Both the position numbers and the translations under genes were made by a program. DNA of 64,000 nt from Spirochaetota bacterium (GTDB lineage: Bacteria; Spirochaetota; Brevinematia; Brevinematales; Brevinemataceae): contig JAGUQW010000013.1 of assembly GCA_030154445.1 (NCBI GenBank), positions 52,007 to 116,006 of the forward strand. The letters are read 5' to 3'. Below, piece after piece: positions 18,121-26,229 of the stretch (position 1 is the first letter of the stretch; the number at the start of each line of letters is the position of its first letter). The notes beneath the pieces are model-generated. The model was not told where the DNA came from. It worked only from the letters and a program-made list of their open reading frames with translations, and made no database searches.

Positions 18121-20562
18121 ATGCAAATAATACTAGTAGCTTTAATTGGTATAGTATCATTACTAATACTTGTTATTTTTAAATATTCAATAGTAGCAAT
18201 AAGTTTTGTTACTGGCATGTTATTTTGTGGATTATTCCTATGGATTATTTCTTATTTTTCTAAAAAAAATCAATTATTTTCAACCCTTTTCTCTAGTGAT
18301 CTTTTTCAATATTTATTATCAGTTGATGGTATACAAAAACTTCGTAAACAAATTCTATCAAAAATTAAACATCTTCAAGATTATCAAATTTTCTTCTTTA
18401 ATAATAATGATATTACTATATTTCCAAAAAATAAAATAATTCTTACTAAAGAAGAAAAAATCACTTTAGAATTATTAGTTCAAAAATCACTTCATAAATC
18501 TTATTTTGTTTTAGTTGAAAATCTAGACAGAATAAAAATTCCCCATTCACATTGTTATGCATATTCTTATAGTATTCCTTTTTTTAATAAAAGAATTTTA
18601 ATTTTAGTTTATATTTCTGTTGATACACCATGGACACCTTTGTTACAAGAACAAATTAGCTCTGCTAACGACACTTTGTCTGTGGTTAGTTTTTTTGTTG
18701 AAGTGATAGGTGGAAATGAAGGTATCTTAGAATTATTAAAAGAAAGTGTTTGGGGTTCTCCTTATGCAATAGGGGTTTGTAACCCAGCAGGGGAATTATT
18801 TTTTGGTAATGATGCTTTATATCAAATGTTTCAGGGGGATGTGCCCAATTTTTCTGTATTAACAGGTAAAGAAGTTTTTATGCTTCTATTTGATGGCAAA
18901 AGAATAGGACAATCGTTTACATTACAAGGTCGTCGTATACAATTAGAAGCGTTTCCTCTTAATAATAAAAATTTTCTGGTTACCAAATGTCTTTTTGTAT
19001 TTTTTGATGAGAGTGTAGAGTTCAAACAAGAAATGTTAGGTGAAGCTAATACATTAAAACGTTTTACTTCAGGAAGTTCTCTAATTGGTGCAGCAATGTT
19101 CACCTTAGATGGTATTATTTTATATAGTAATGAAGCATTTATGAAAAAATTAGATGTTTATAAAGTACGTGAAGCAGTACAAAAAAATATTTTTGAATTA
19201 TTTATAATCGATAAAGAAGAATATCAACGATTGGTAACAGAAATTCTTTCGGGTACAGAGCAGCACATATCGTTGATTGGTAAGGAAAACGAACAAGAAT
19301 TTCAAGTATTATTTAAAGGTGTGATATTTGGTGATAAAACAATTGTAGAAGTTGTTTTAGAAGATGATAATATTTATAATGCTAACATGTCTTATCTTGA
19401 TAAAGAAACTCAAGAACTATATGAAGAATTAAAAACAGCAAGAAGTGTTCAAGAACATATTTTAACTTTACCAACTATTTATAGACCTGGAATGGGTGTG
19501 AATACTTTATATATTCCGTCTAGACAACTAAGTGGCGATTTTTTTACAATTATACCTTTTGAAAATGACCAGATGGGAATTCTTATTGCAGATGTCTCAG
19601 GACATGGAGTATCTGCATCATTGATTACAGCGGCATTGAAAATATTAATTGAATTTGCACCAAGAGATGCCGATTCTCTTCCAAAAATCATGTTTTATTT
19701 TAATACTTATTTAGCTGGTATTTTACCTGAAGGAAGTTTTGTTACTTTATTCTATGGTATTATTGATTTTAATGAAAATACCCTACAATATATTAATAGT
19801 GGACATCCTTTTCCAATTTTGGAAGATATTGAAAGAAATGAAATAAAAATTCTTGAAGGGATGGGTTATCCTTTGGGTGGTTTATTAAATGTATCTTTTG
19901 AAGATTTAGTACATACCGTACAACTTCCTGCTAAATGTAGAATTCTTTTATACACTGATGGAATTTTACAACATATACAAGGTACGATGAAAGAAAAATT
20001 AGAAAAAATTTGGTATGTAATAGGCAAAAATAAAGCACTTAATGACAAAGAATTGTTACATGTTTTATATCAAGATCTTATTTCTAGAAATTCACCTATT
20101 CCAGAAGATGATGTTAGTATGATGCTAGTAAGTCTAGATAAGACACGTACAATGAAACATCATTTATATATATCTTCTTCTATTTTAGAAGTAGATACCG
20201 TAATTGCTCAAATAGGTATTTATATTCAAAAAGTTGTTGAATTAGATCCTGCAGTATATTGGAAAATACAAACATGTTTTTATGAATCATTATTGAATGC
20301 TGTTGTGCATGGGAATAAATATAATACACAAAAAAAAGTATATATTGAATTTAGAATAGTGAAAGGCTTGATTGTTATTCGTATTAGAGATGAAGGAATT
20401 GGTTTTAATTATAATCATGTCCCTGATCCCTTGAATCCAGAAAACATTCTTAAAGATTTTGGTCGTGGAATTACTGTATTAAAGACACTTACGGATAAAG
20501 TTAAGTTTAATAAATCAGGTAATGAAGTTACTATGTTTTTTAAAACAGAGAAGGGCAAATAA
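18121..20562 (+). CDS. SpoIIE/RsbU phosphatase fused to RsbW-type HATPase
   Basis: 813 residues. Order: two N-terminal membrane helices (about 3-50); a GAF/PAS-like sensory region with two PAS-like units (about 200-420); a short coiled coil; a PP2C-type SpoIIE phosphatase (about 430-665) with LSGDFFTIIPF (about 470), IADVSGHGVSA (about 490) and NSGHPFPIL; and a GHKL ATPase domain (about 690-813) with ESLLNAVVHGNKYN, DEGIGF and FGRGITVLKTL. The phosphatase should dephosphorylate a STAS protein; the RsbW/SpoIIAB-like domain could phosphorylate it or bind a sigma factor. It follows the STAS gene by 28 bases and overlaps rsmH by one base (TAATG). Confidence 0.93.
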   Translation: MQIILVALIGIVSLLILVIFKYSIVAISFVTGMLFCGLFLWIISYFSKKNQLFSTLFSSDLFQYLLSVDGIQKLRKQILSKIKHLQDYQIFFFNNNDITIFPKNKIILTKEEKITLELLVQKSLHKSYFVLVENLDRIKIPHSHCYAYSYSIPFFNKRILILVYISVDTPWTPLLQEQISSANDTLSVVSFFVEVIGGNEGILELLKESVWGSPYAIGVCNPAGELFFGNDALYQMFQGDVPNFSVLTGKEVFMLLFDGKRIGQSFTLQGRRIQLEAFPLNNKNFLVTKCLFVFFDESVEFKQEMLGEANTLKRFTSGSSLIGAAMFTLDGIILYSNEAFMKKLDVYKVREAVQKNIFELFIIDKEEYQRLVTEILSGTEQHISLIGKENEQEFQVLFKGVIFGDKTIVEVVLEDDNIYNANMSYLDKETQELYEELKTARSVQEHILTLPTIYRPGMGVNTLYIPSRQLSGDFFTIIPFENDQMGILIADVSGHGVSASLITAALKILIEFAPRDADSLPKIMFYFNTYLAGILPEGSFVTLFYGIIDFNENTLQYINSGHPFPILEDIERNEIKILEGMGYPLGGLLNVSFEDLVHTVQLPAKCRILLYTDGILQHIQGTMKEKLEKIWYVIGKNKALNDKELLHVLYQDLISRNSPIPEDDVSMMLVSLDKTRTMKHHLYISSSILEVDTVIAQIGIYIQKVVELDPAVYWKIQTCFYESLLNAVVHGNKYNTQKKVYIEFRIVKGLIVIRIRDEGIGFNYNHVPDPLNPENILKDFGRGITVLKTLTDKVKFNKSGNEVTMFFKTEKGK

Positions 20563-21425
20563 TGCATATTTATCATACACCTATTTTAGCAGAAAAAATT
20601 CTAGAGTTTTTAGATATTAAGTCTAATAGTATTCTTGCAGATCTCACTACGGGTGAGGGAGGACATTCATCATTAATGGTACCTTTAGCTCCCAAAGGTC
20701 AACTACTTTGTTTAGATAGAGATAGAATAATTTTAGAAAAAGCTCAAGAAAGAATGAAAGAATATTCTAATATTACTTATATATGTGATACTTATGATCA
20801 TTTAAGTGCTATTAGAGAACAAATAAATTTTCCATTGTTTGATGGTGTTTTGATTGATATGGGTATATCAATGTTTCATTTCAAAGGAGCTGAAAGAGGT
20901 TTTTCTTTTGAAGATGATTCTTTAGATATGAGATTATCAGAAGATCATCCTATTTCTGCAGAACAAGTAATTAACACATTTTTAGAAGAAGATTTGGCTG
21001 ATATTTTTTATTATTATGGTGAAGAGAGATACTCACGCCGTTATGCAAGAGAAATAGTTAAACAAAGACCATTTTTATCAGCTAAAGAATTAGCAGACTT
21101 TTTGGTAAATAAAATTGGTAGACATGGTAAAATACATCCAGCTACTAAAATATTTCAAGCATTGCGTATTTATGTTAATGAAGAATTAGAAATTGCCGAA
21201 AATATGTTAAAGGGAATTATTGATAATTTAGCTATTGGTGGCGTATTGTGTATTTTGACATTTCATTCTTTAGAAGATAGACTAGTTAAAAATGCATTCA
21301 AATCTTATGTTAAAACAGGTTTGGGAGAATTATTAATTCCAAAAACGCTTAGTCCATCATTTGAAGAAATTAAAAGTAATCCTGCAGCACGAAGTGCAAA
21401 ATTACGAGTTTTTAAGAAGGGTTAG
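20562..21425 (+). CDS. rsmH: 16S rRNA m4C1402 methyltransferase RsmH
   Basis: 287 residues. Methylates N4 of C1402 in 16S rRNA, using S-adenosylmethionine. It begins MHIYHTPILAEKILEFL as expected; the SAM motif is ADLTTGEGGHSS, followed by LIDMGISMFH and the family-specific CILTFHSLEDRLVK and NPAARSAKLRVFK end. Length is normal (about 300). The start overlaps the preceding stop (TAATG). An ftsL-like gene follows directly, preserving the mraW-ftsL order of division and cell-wall clusters, although mraZ and the mur genes are not here. Confidence 0.97.
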   Translation: MHIYHTPILAEKILEFLDIKSNSILADLTTGEGGHSSLMVPLAPKGQLLCLDRDRIILEKAQERMKEYSNITYICDTYDHLSAIREQINFPLFDGVLIDMGISMFHFKGAERGFSFEDDSLDMRLSEDHPISAEQVINTFLEEDLADIFYYYGEERYSRRYAREIVKQRPFLSAKELADFLVNKIGRHGKIHPATKIFQALRIYVNEELEIAENMLKGIIDNLAIGGVLCILTFHSLEDRLVKNAFKSYVKTGLGELLIPKTLSPSFEEIKSNPAARSAKLRVFKKG

Positions 21426-21426
21426 T

Positions 21427-21675
21427 ATGTCTATATTCAGGTTTTTCTTTGTTCTTACCATACTAATGTTCTATGGATTGTTATTTACAGAACAGCGTAT
21501 TGTATCTCGAGAAAGAATGAGAGAAACAATAAAATTAACCCAAGAAATAGAGCAACTTAATGCTAGAAAACAAGAACTAACAATATTAATAGAAATAGAA
21601 AGGTCTAGATTAGTTAAGAGATCTCAAAATATGGGTAAATTATTATCTCCCAGAGATATTATTATTGTTGAATAA
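21427..21675 (+). CDS. FtsL-like cell-division membrane protein
   Basis: 82 residues from the ATG at 21427, which follows an AAGAAGG site within the end of rsmH. A single membrane helix (residues 3-20, IFRFFFVLTILMFYGLLF) is followed by a coiled coil (about 26-65, RMRETIKLTQEIEQLNARKQ) and a short tail. This topology plus position after rsmH is the usual basis for calling FtsL, since its sequence is poorly conserved. FtsL would join FtsB and FtsQ in the divisome. Function is inferred mainly from context. Confidence 0.7.
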   Translation: MSIFRFFFVLTILMFYGLLFTEQRIVSRERMRETIKLTQEIEQLNARKQELTILIEIERSRLVKRSQNMGKLLSPRDIIIVE

Positions 21676-21690
21676 TAAAGAGAGAATAGA

Positions 21691-22956
21691 ATGCATACTA
21701 GAGTGAAATCACTTAATATAAATATCTTATTGTTTGTCTATATTATTATTTTTAATAGCCCATTGTATTCTAGTTATTTATTTATATCTTCTTCGCCTTT
21801 AGGTGCAAAAGTATCTATAGAAATTTCAAATAAAGATTCAATAAAAATTATTAATTTAGGAAAAACACCTTTAAAAATCACTAATTTTTTAACGAATACT
21901 AAAGTTATAATAGAAAAAGTTGAATACTTTTCAAGTACAAATACAATCAAAAAATCAACAAAAGTACAAAATTGTTTTTTCAATTTAGTGCCTCTCACTT
22001 TTGATATAGAATTTCCTAACCAAAGCGATTCTCTTTTTTATGCAAATAAAAAACCGTACAGTGTGTTAGATGGTGTATTAGCTTTACCTTATGGTAATTA
22101 TCAAATTTCACATGATTTCAAGAAAAATTCTTTAGCTATTAATTATAAAAGTCCATACACTCCATATATTGCTTTCTTTTCAACAATTACAGTAGTATCT
22201 ACTATTATGGCTATTACAGCTCAAGTACTAGCAGCTCAATCATACAAAGAATTTTTAAAAGCAGATAATAGTACAGAGGTGCTTGCAAGTCTAGGAAATG
22301 TATCTACATGGGATACTGTAATGTGGTCTAGTGTAGGTATAGGAACAGGAGCTTTGATTGGCACAATAATTACGGCGTCCTTAGATGCTAAAGATAAAAA
22401 AAGAATTAAAAGATTTAATGGTTTGAATACATCTGTAAGATCAACAGAATATATATCTGATTATCAAGATATTATTTTAACCAGTACTTTTGATGACAGT
22501 GTGGTATTAAAAAAAATCGCAGCTTTTATTAAAAAATATCCTGCAGCAGATTCTCCTATTTTATCAGATATATATCTCAGACGAGCTGGAATATATATGA
22601 CCCATACAAAAAATAATAATAAAGCTATTAAAGATCTAAACATAATTATTGAAAAAATGCCTACCAAAAAAAATTATGAATTAGCTACCAAATTATTAGC
22701 TGATATTTATATGGATGAAAAAAATTATTTAGAAGCATATAAATACTATTCAGAATCACTCTTAGTAATAGAAATTTTTACATACAGTCAATTAAAATTT
22801 CTTAGTTTAAAAGCTTTGTATAATATGGCTCAAGAGAATTCTCAACAATATAAACAAATTTTTTTAGATGAGTCAGTAACCAAATATCTAAAAAGTTTTT
22901 CCAAAGTAGAAAATTCTATTGTTTTAGAATGGCGTGATATTATTAAAAAATTATAA
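21691..22956 (+). CDS. Exported PEGA-like protein with TPR-like repeats
   Basis: 421 residues. A signal peptide (about 8-29, LNINILLFVYIIIFNSPLYS) is followed by a PEGA-like beta module (LFISSSPLGAKVSIEI, then LGKTPLKITNF), two membrane-like or hydrophobic segments (about 155-180 and 205-235) and helical TPR-type repeats (about 260-400, ADIYMDEKNYLEAYKYYSES). PEGA domains are short surface-exposed beta modules. Fifteen bases separate it from the ftsL-like gene, so it may be part of the same transcript, which ends at the terminator at 22957. Function is unknown. Confidence 0.6.
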   Translation: MHTRVKSLNINILLFVYIIIFNSPLYSSYLFISSSPLGAKVSIEISNKDSIKIINLGKTPLKITNFLTNTKVIIEKVEYFSSTNTIKKSTKVQNCFFNLVPLTFDIEFPNQSDSLFYANKKPYSVLDGVLALPYGNYQISHDFKKNSLAINYKSPYTPYIAFFSTITVVSTIMAITAQVLAAQSYKEFLKADNSTEVLASLGNVSTWDTVMWSSVGIGTGALIGTIITASLDAKDKKRIKRFNGLNTSVRSTEYISDYQDIILTSTFDDSVVLKKIAAFIKKYPAADSPILSDIYLRRAGIYMTHTKNNNKAIKDLNIIIEKMPTKKNYELATKLLADIYMDEKNYLEAYKYYSESLLVIEIFTYSQLKFLSLKALYNMAQENSQQYKQIFLDESVTKYLKSFSKVENSIVLEWRDIIKKL

Positions 22957-22993
22957 TAAAAAAAACACCTCAAAATATGAGGTGTTTTTTTTA
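22957..22993. terminator. Bidirectional terminator after the PEGA/TPR gene
   Basis: An inverted repeat with 7 GC-containing pairs (ACACCTCA against TGAGGTGT) extended by A and T runs, loop AAATA. It serves the plus-strand cluster and, in the opposite direction, the carbonic anhydrase gene. Confidence 0.9.
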
Positions 22994-23000
22994 TTTGAGA

Positions 23001-23765
23001 TTAGTTATGAAAATTAACGACCCTAGTTCCAATATTTTGAGTAACACGGTTGTTTTTCTGACCACTACGAAATACTAAAAATTGTGCAATTTGTTCGGCA
23101 GATACTGTTAGAGGTTCGCTAAATACTAACCAATTTACAATAGTGTCACATCCAGGTGTTGTTAATGATCCATCATAGCTATAGAATGATTTTTTTTGTG
23201 GAACAAGAGTTACTATATTAATACTTTGATTATAATCTATGCTTGTTTTATTTGTTGGAGCACTATCTAAAAATTGTTGAAACACTTCGTTTTTAGTTCC
23301 TTCTTTAAATAAAATTCCTAAAACAGTTAATTGATCGTTTTCATCTTTATGTACTAAATGAAGTTCTAAAGGGACATTTTTTCCATTAATAGTGTGTTCA
23401 CTATCACTATGAAAGTGAAATTGACGTAAAGTATAATTAGAACCTTTATAATTAATTATAGCAGAATCATCGATTAATGCGTTTATAGCATATCCAACAT
23501 TTTCTAATTGAGCTATATTTACTTGTTCATAATTAATTTTAAGATCCTGTTTATTTTCATTTGTTATAGCTGTTGTTGTAATAATATTAATAGGAGATTG
23601 GTGATCCTCTTCCATACATTTTTTACTTACTGTTCCCCAATTACTATTATAGTTCCATGATTTAGGGTATTTTAAAGCGTTTGTCTTTTTCTTGTTAGAT
23701 GGTACACATTCTATAATATTCATCCCAATGAATAAAATGCACATGCATTGTATTATTTTTTTCAT
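23001..23765 (-). CDS. Alpha-type carbonic anhydrase, exported
   Basis: 254 residues. Hydrates CO2 to bicarbonate in the periplasm. Zinc ligands are visible as two His in QFHFHSDSEHT and one in LELHLVHKD; the C-terminal core YDGSLTTPGCDTIVNWLVFSEPLTV matches alpha-class enzymes, as do SPINI and LRQFHFH. The N terminus (MKKIIQCMCILFIGMNIIEC) is a signal sequence whose Cys at residue 20 could be lipidated, although Glu before Cys is unusual for a lipobox. The usual SPSEH is SDSEH here. Start has an AAGAGG site. Alpha-class enzymes are typical of diderm periplasms; the family call is firm. Confidence 0.95.
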   Translation of the reverse strand: MKKIIQCMCILFIGMNIIECVPSNKKKTNALKYPKSWNYNSNWGTVSKKCMEEDHQSPINIITTTAITNENKQDLKINYEQVNIAQLENVGYAINALIDDSAIINYKGSNYTLRQFHFHSDSEHTINGKNVPLELHLVHKDENDQLTVLGILFKEGTKNEVFQQFLDSAPTNKTSIDYNQSINIVTLVPQKKSFYSYDGSLTTPGCDTIVNWLVFSEPLTVSAEQIAQFLVFRSGQKNNRVTQNIGTRVVNFHN

Positions 23766-23890
23766 AAAAACCTCTTTTGCAATAATATTTATATTATTAT
23801 AATTATTAATAATTTAGTTAATATTTGAAAAAAACAATAGTACATTGTTGAATAAATGAAAAAAAATTCTAATAATATAAATTGGGTGTT

Positions 23891-25114
23891 TTATTTGAAT
23901 ACGGGAAGAACTTTAAATACCACAAGGATATGACAAAGACCTGCAATAATACCATAAATAATTAATAAATAAGGAATAAATTTCCCTTTAAAGGGAGAAT
24001 AGCTTATTTCACCATACTGTTGGCGAACTTTTAATACCATTAATGCAGGAACAATAACAGCCCAAATTATAGAGAATAATCCAGCCCAAGAAATAGCCGA
24101 GATAAAACCTTCTGGAAAAAATATACCACCAATCATCGGTGGGACAAAAGTGATGAGGCTAGTTTTTGCTCGTCCTATAGGAGTATCATCAATTTTGAAA
24201 AGGTCAGCAAGATAATCAAATAAACCCAAGCCTGCTCCTAAAAAGGAAGTAGTTATTGCTAAAGCTGCAAAAGTATCTAAAGCTCTTGTGATGAATACAT
24301 TAGATGCCCCAGTATTAGCAGCTTGAATTAGGCTACCAACATTCCCTCCAGCATTAATAACAGTTTTGAAACCTTTTTGAGAAACGCTTCCACTGGCAAC
24401 AAAAATCCAAATACTATAACAAGCTAAAGTAATTAATGTTCCGTATAAAAGACATTTGTTGATACGATCTGGTTCTTTACCAAAATATTTTACGAGACTG
24501 GGTACATTACCATGAAAACAAAAAGATGTCAAATAGGTTGATACTGCAGCCCACATATAAATAATATTATTATTGGTGTCAAATATATTTGATAGACTAA
24601 TAGAAGGTAACAAGCCATTCATTGAAATAAAAAATGCTATTGACATAATGATTACCATAATAACAGAAAATTTATCAACGAGCCATGTACTTGCCCAGAT
24701 ACAAATAATAAGTGTAAGTGCAAATAAAAAACTAGCTATTTTTCTATCGATATTTATTCTACCAACATCAAAAAGATAAGAGACTAGGGAACTTCCACCA
24801 CTAATATAAGCATATATTAAAATATACAGAACAAAAGAAATTGAAATACCGTTAATAATACTCCATTTTGTTCCTAATGTATTTTTCACAAGAGAATGAA
24901 AACTAACTCCAGCTTCGAAGTGCATATTAACTTCTAAAATGGCTTGACTAGAACGAAACATACAAAACCAAGTGAAAATAAGTAAAAGAGAAGCCCAAGC
25001 TAACCACATACCAGCAGAAACAGTAGGTAAAGCTAGCATTCCTGCACCAATAGATGTTCCCGCTACTATCATTGAACCACCCAAAATAGATGCTTTTTTG
25101 ATATTTTTAGACAT
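23891..25114 (-). CDS. Aromatic amino acid permease (HAAAP family)
   Basis: 407 residues with about eleven membrane helices. The N terminus ILGGSMIVAGTSIGAGMLALP is the hallmark of the Mtr/TnaB/TyrP hydroxy/aromatic amino acid permease family (proton symport of tryptophan or tyrosine), with VSTYLTSFCFHGNVPSLVKY further on and FLGAGLGLFDYLADLFK near residue 290. Length is typical (about 400-415). It cannot be assigned to tyrosine or tryptophan by eye. It stands alone on the minus strand between the carbonic anhydrase and the ribosomal protein operon. Confidence 0.9.
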   Translation of the reverse strand: MSKNIKKASILGGSMIVAGTSIGAGMLALPTVSAGMWLAWASLLLIFTWFCMFRSSQAILEVNMHFEAGVSFHSLVKNTLGTKWSIINGISISFVLYILIYAYISGGSSLVSYLFDVGRINIDRKIASFLFALTLIICIWASTWLVDKFSVIMVIIMSIAFFISMNGLLPSISLSNIFDTNNNIIYMWAAVSTYLTSFCFHGNVPSLVKYFGKEPDRINKCLLYGTLITLACYSIWIFVASGSVSQKGFKTVINAGGNVGSLIQAANTGASNVFITRALDTFAALAITTSFLGAGLGLFDYLADLFKIDDTPIGRAKTSLITFVPPMIGGIFFPEGFISAISWAGLFSIIWAVIVPALMVLKVRQQYGEISYSPFKGKFIPYLLIIYGIIAGLCHILVVFKVLPVFK

Positions 25115-25216
25115 AATAAACCCTTACATTTTTTTTATATTAAATATATTATGATATTATAGGGATAAAAAATCAATGGTTAAATAGAAAATATATTGAT
25201 TAATAAATATCATAAA

Positions 25217-25247
25217 GAAAAACACCCTTCGTATGAAAGGTGTTTTG
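25217..25247 (-). terminator. Terminator of the rplM-rpsI operon
   Basis: On the minus strand, AAAACACCTTTC pairs with GAAGGGTGTTTTT around a four-base loop and is followed by T-rich sequence, just after the rpsI stop. Confidence 0.88.
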
Positions 25248-25251
25248 ATAT

Positions 25252-25659
25252 TTAACGTTTTGAATATTGTTCTTTTTTACGAGATTTACGGAGACCGTAT
25301 TTCTTACGCTCAACCATTCTATCGTCTCTAGTAAGAAAACCTTTATCTTTTAAGGTAGGACGATATTTATCTCTATCTAGTAGGTTAAGAGCTCTAGCTA
25401 AACCATGACGAATAGCTTCAGCTTGACCATTAACACCACCACCTTTTACAGTACAAAAAATATCAAATTGATTTGTTGTATTTGTAATAGTGAATACTTC
25501 AAAAATTTGATCACGAAAAAATTCTGGGAAATATTCTGTATAGTCTTTTTTATTTACTGTGAAATTTCCTTTTCCATTAGGAGAAAGAAAAACACGGGCA
25601 ACACTTGTCTTACGACGACCTGTTGCATAAACACGGGTATCTTTTTTTATAACTGCCAT
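25252..25659 (-). CDS. rpsI: 30S ribosomal protein S9
   Basis: 135 residues. Small-subunit protein whose C-terminal tail reaches the decoding site. Features: YATGRRKTSVARVFL near the N terminus, GGGVNGQAEAIRHGLARAL in the middle and the basic C terminus VERKKYGLRKSRKKEQYSKR, with the terminal KR that contacts P-site tRNA. Length is normal. It follows rplM by 12 bases, the universal gene pair, and a good GGAG site precedes its ATG. Confidence 0.98.
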   Translation of the reverse strand: MAVIKKDTRVYATGRRKTSVARVFLSPNGKGNFTVNKKDYTEYFPEFFRDQIFEVFTITNTTNQFDIFCTVKGGGVNGQAEAIRHGLARALNLLDRDKYRPTLKDKGFLTRDDRMVERKKYGLRKSRKKEQYSKR

Positions 25660-25671
25660 GTTATTTCTCCT

Positions 25672-26109
25672 TTAAATATCTCTGTGAATGATTAATCCAC
25701 TGTTAGCATTTTTGAATTCAGAGCCTTCAACAATAATAAGTTTTTTAAACATACGACGAGCAAGGCGATTTTTTGGTAACATAGCTTTAATAGCTTTTTC
25801 TAATGGAAACCAAGGTTTTTTATCCATCATTTGTTTGTGACTAAGTTCTTTGAGTCCACCCATCCATCCTGTATGACGTCTGTATACTTTAGTATTTTCT
25901 TTTCTACCTGAAAGTGTGAATTGGTAAGCATTAATGATTACGACGAAATCACCGTCATCAACATGCGGGGTGAAAGTTGCTTTGTGTTTGCCTTGAAGAA
26001 TTCTTGCTGCAACAGCAGATATACGACCAAGAGCTTTACCCTGGGCGTCAATAACATGCCATTTACGAGAAATCTCTGGAGCTTTTGTGTAAGTTGTTTT
26101 TAAGCTCAT
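25672..26109 (-). CDS. rplM: 50S ribosomal protein L13
   Basis: 145 residues. Early-assembly large-subunit protein. Family features include RKWHVIDAQGKALGRISAVAA, LQGKHKATFTPHVDDGDFVV and MLPKNRLARRMFKKL. The start has an AAAGGAA site. The gene has a consensus promoter and an unusual hairpin leader (26135-26168), fitting the autoregulation known for L13 operons in other bacteria; here that is inference. Confidence 0.98.
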   Translation of the reverse strand: MSLKTTYTKAPEISRKWHVIDAQGKALGRISAVAARILQGKHKATFTPHVDDGDFVVIINAYQFTLSGRKENTKVYRRHTGWMGGLKELSHKQMMDKKPWFPLEKAIKAMLPKNRLARRMFKKLIIVEGSEFKNANSGLIIHRDI

Positions 26110-26134
26110 AAGTTAAATTCCTTTATAGTTTTTT

Positions 26135-26168
26135 CTTAGGTCTTGCAAGGAGGTGCAGAATCCTAAAG
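26135..26168 (-). promoter_or_regulatory. Structured 5' leader of rplM-rpsI with CCUCCU loop
   Basis: In the transcript an outer stem (UUUAGG with CCUAAG) and an inner stem (UGCA with UGCA) enclose a six-base loop CCUCCU, the same sequence as the anti-Shine-Dalgarno of 16S rRNA. A run of A and the rplM ribosome site follow. The position, between the promoter and the first gene of an L13 operon, suggests a regulatory leader. It could also be a simple mRNA-stabilising hairpin. Confidence 0.5.
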
Positions 26169-26182
26169 TATGGGACTTTTTT

Positions 26183-26211
26183 ATTATAACAAAATAAATA
26201 AAAAAAATCAA
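26183..26211 (-). promoter_or_regulatory. Sigma70-type promoter of rplM-rpsI
   Basis: Minus-strand TTGATT (26211-26206), 17-base spacer, TATAAT (26188-26183). The start point would be near 26176, just 5' of the leader hairpin. Confidence 0.75.
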
Positions 26212-26229
26212 TCAAATTTTAATTTTTTT

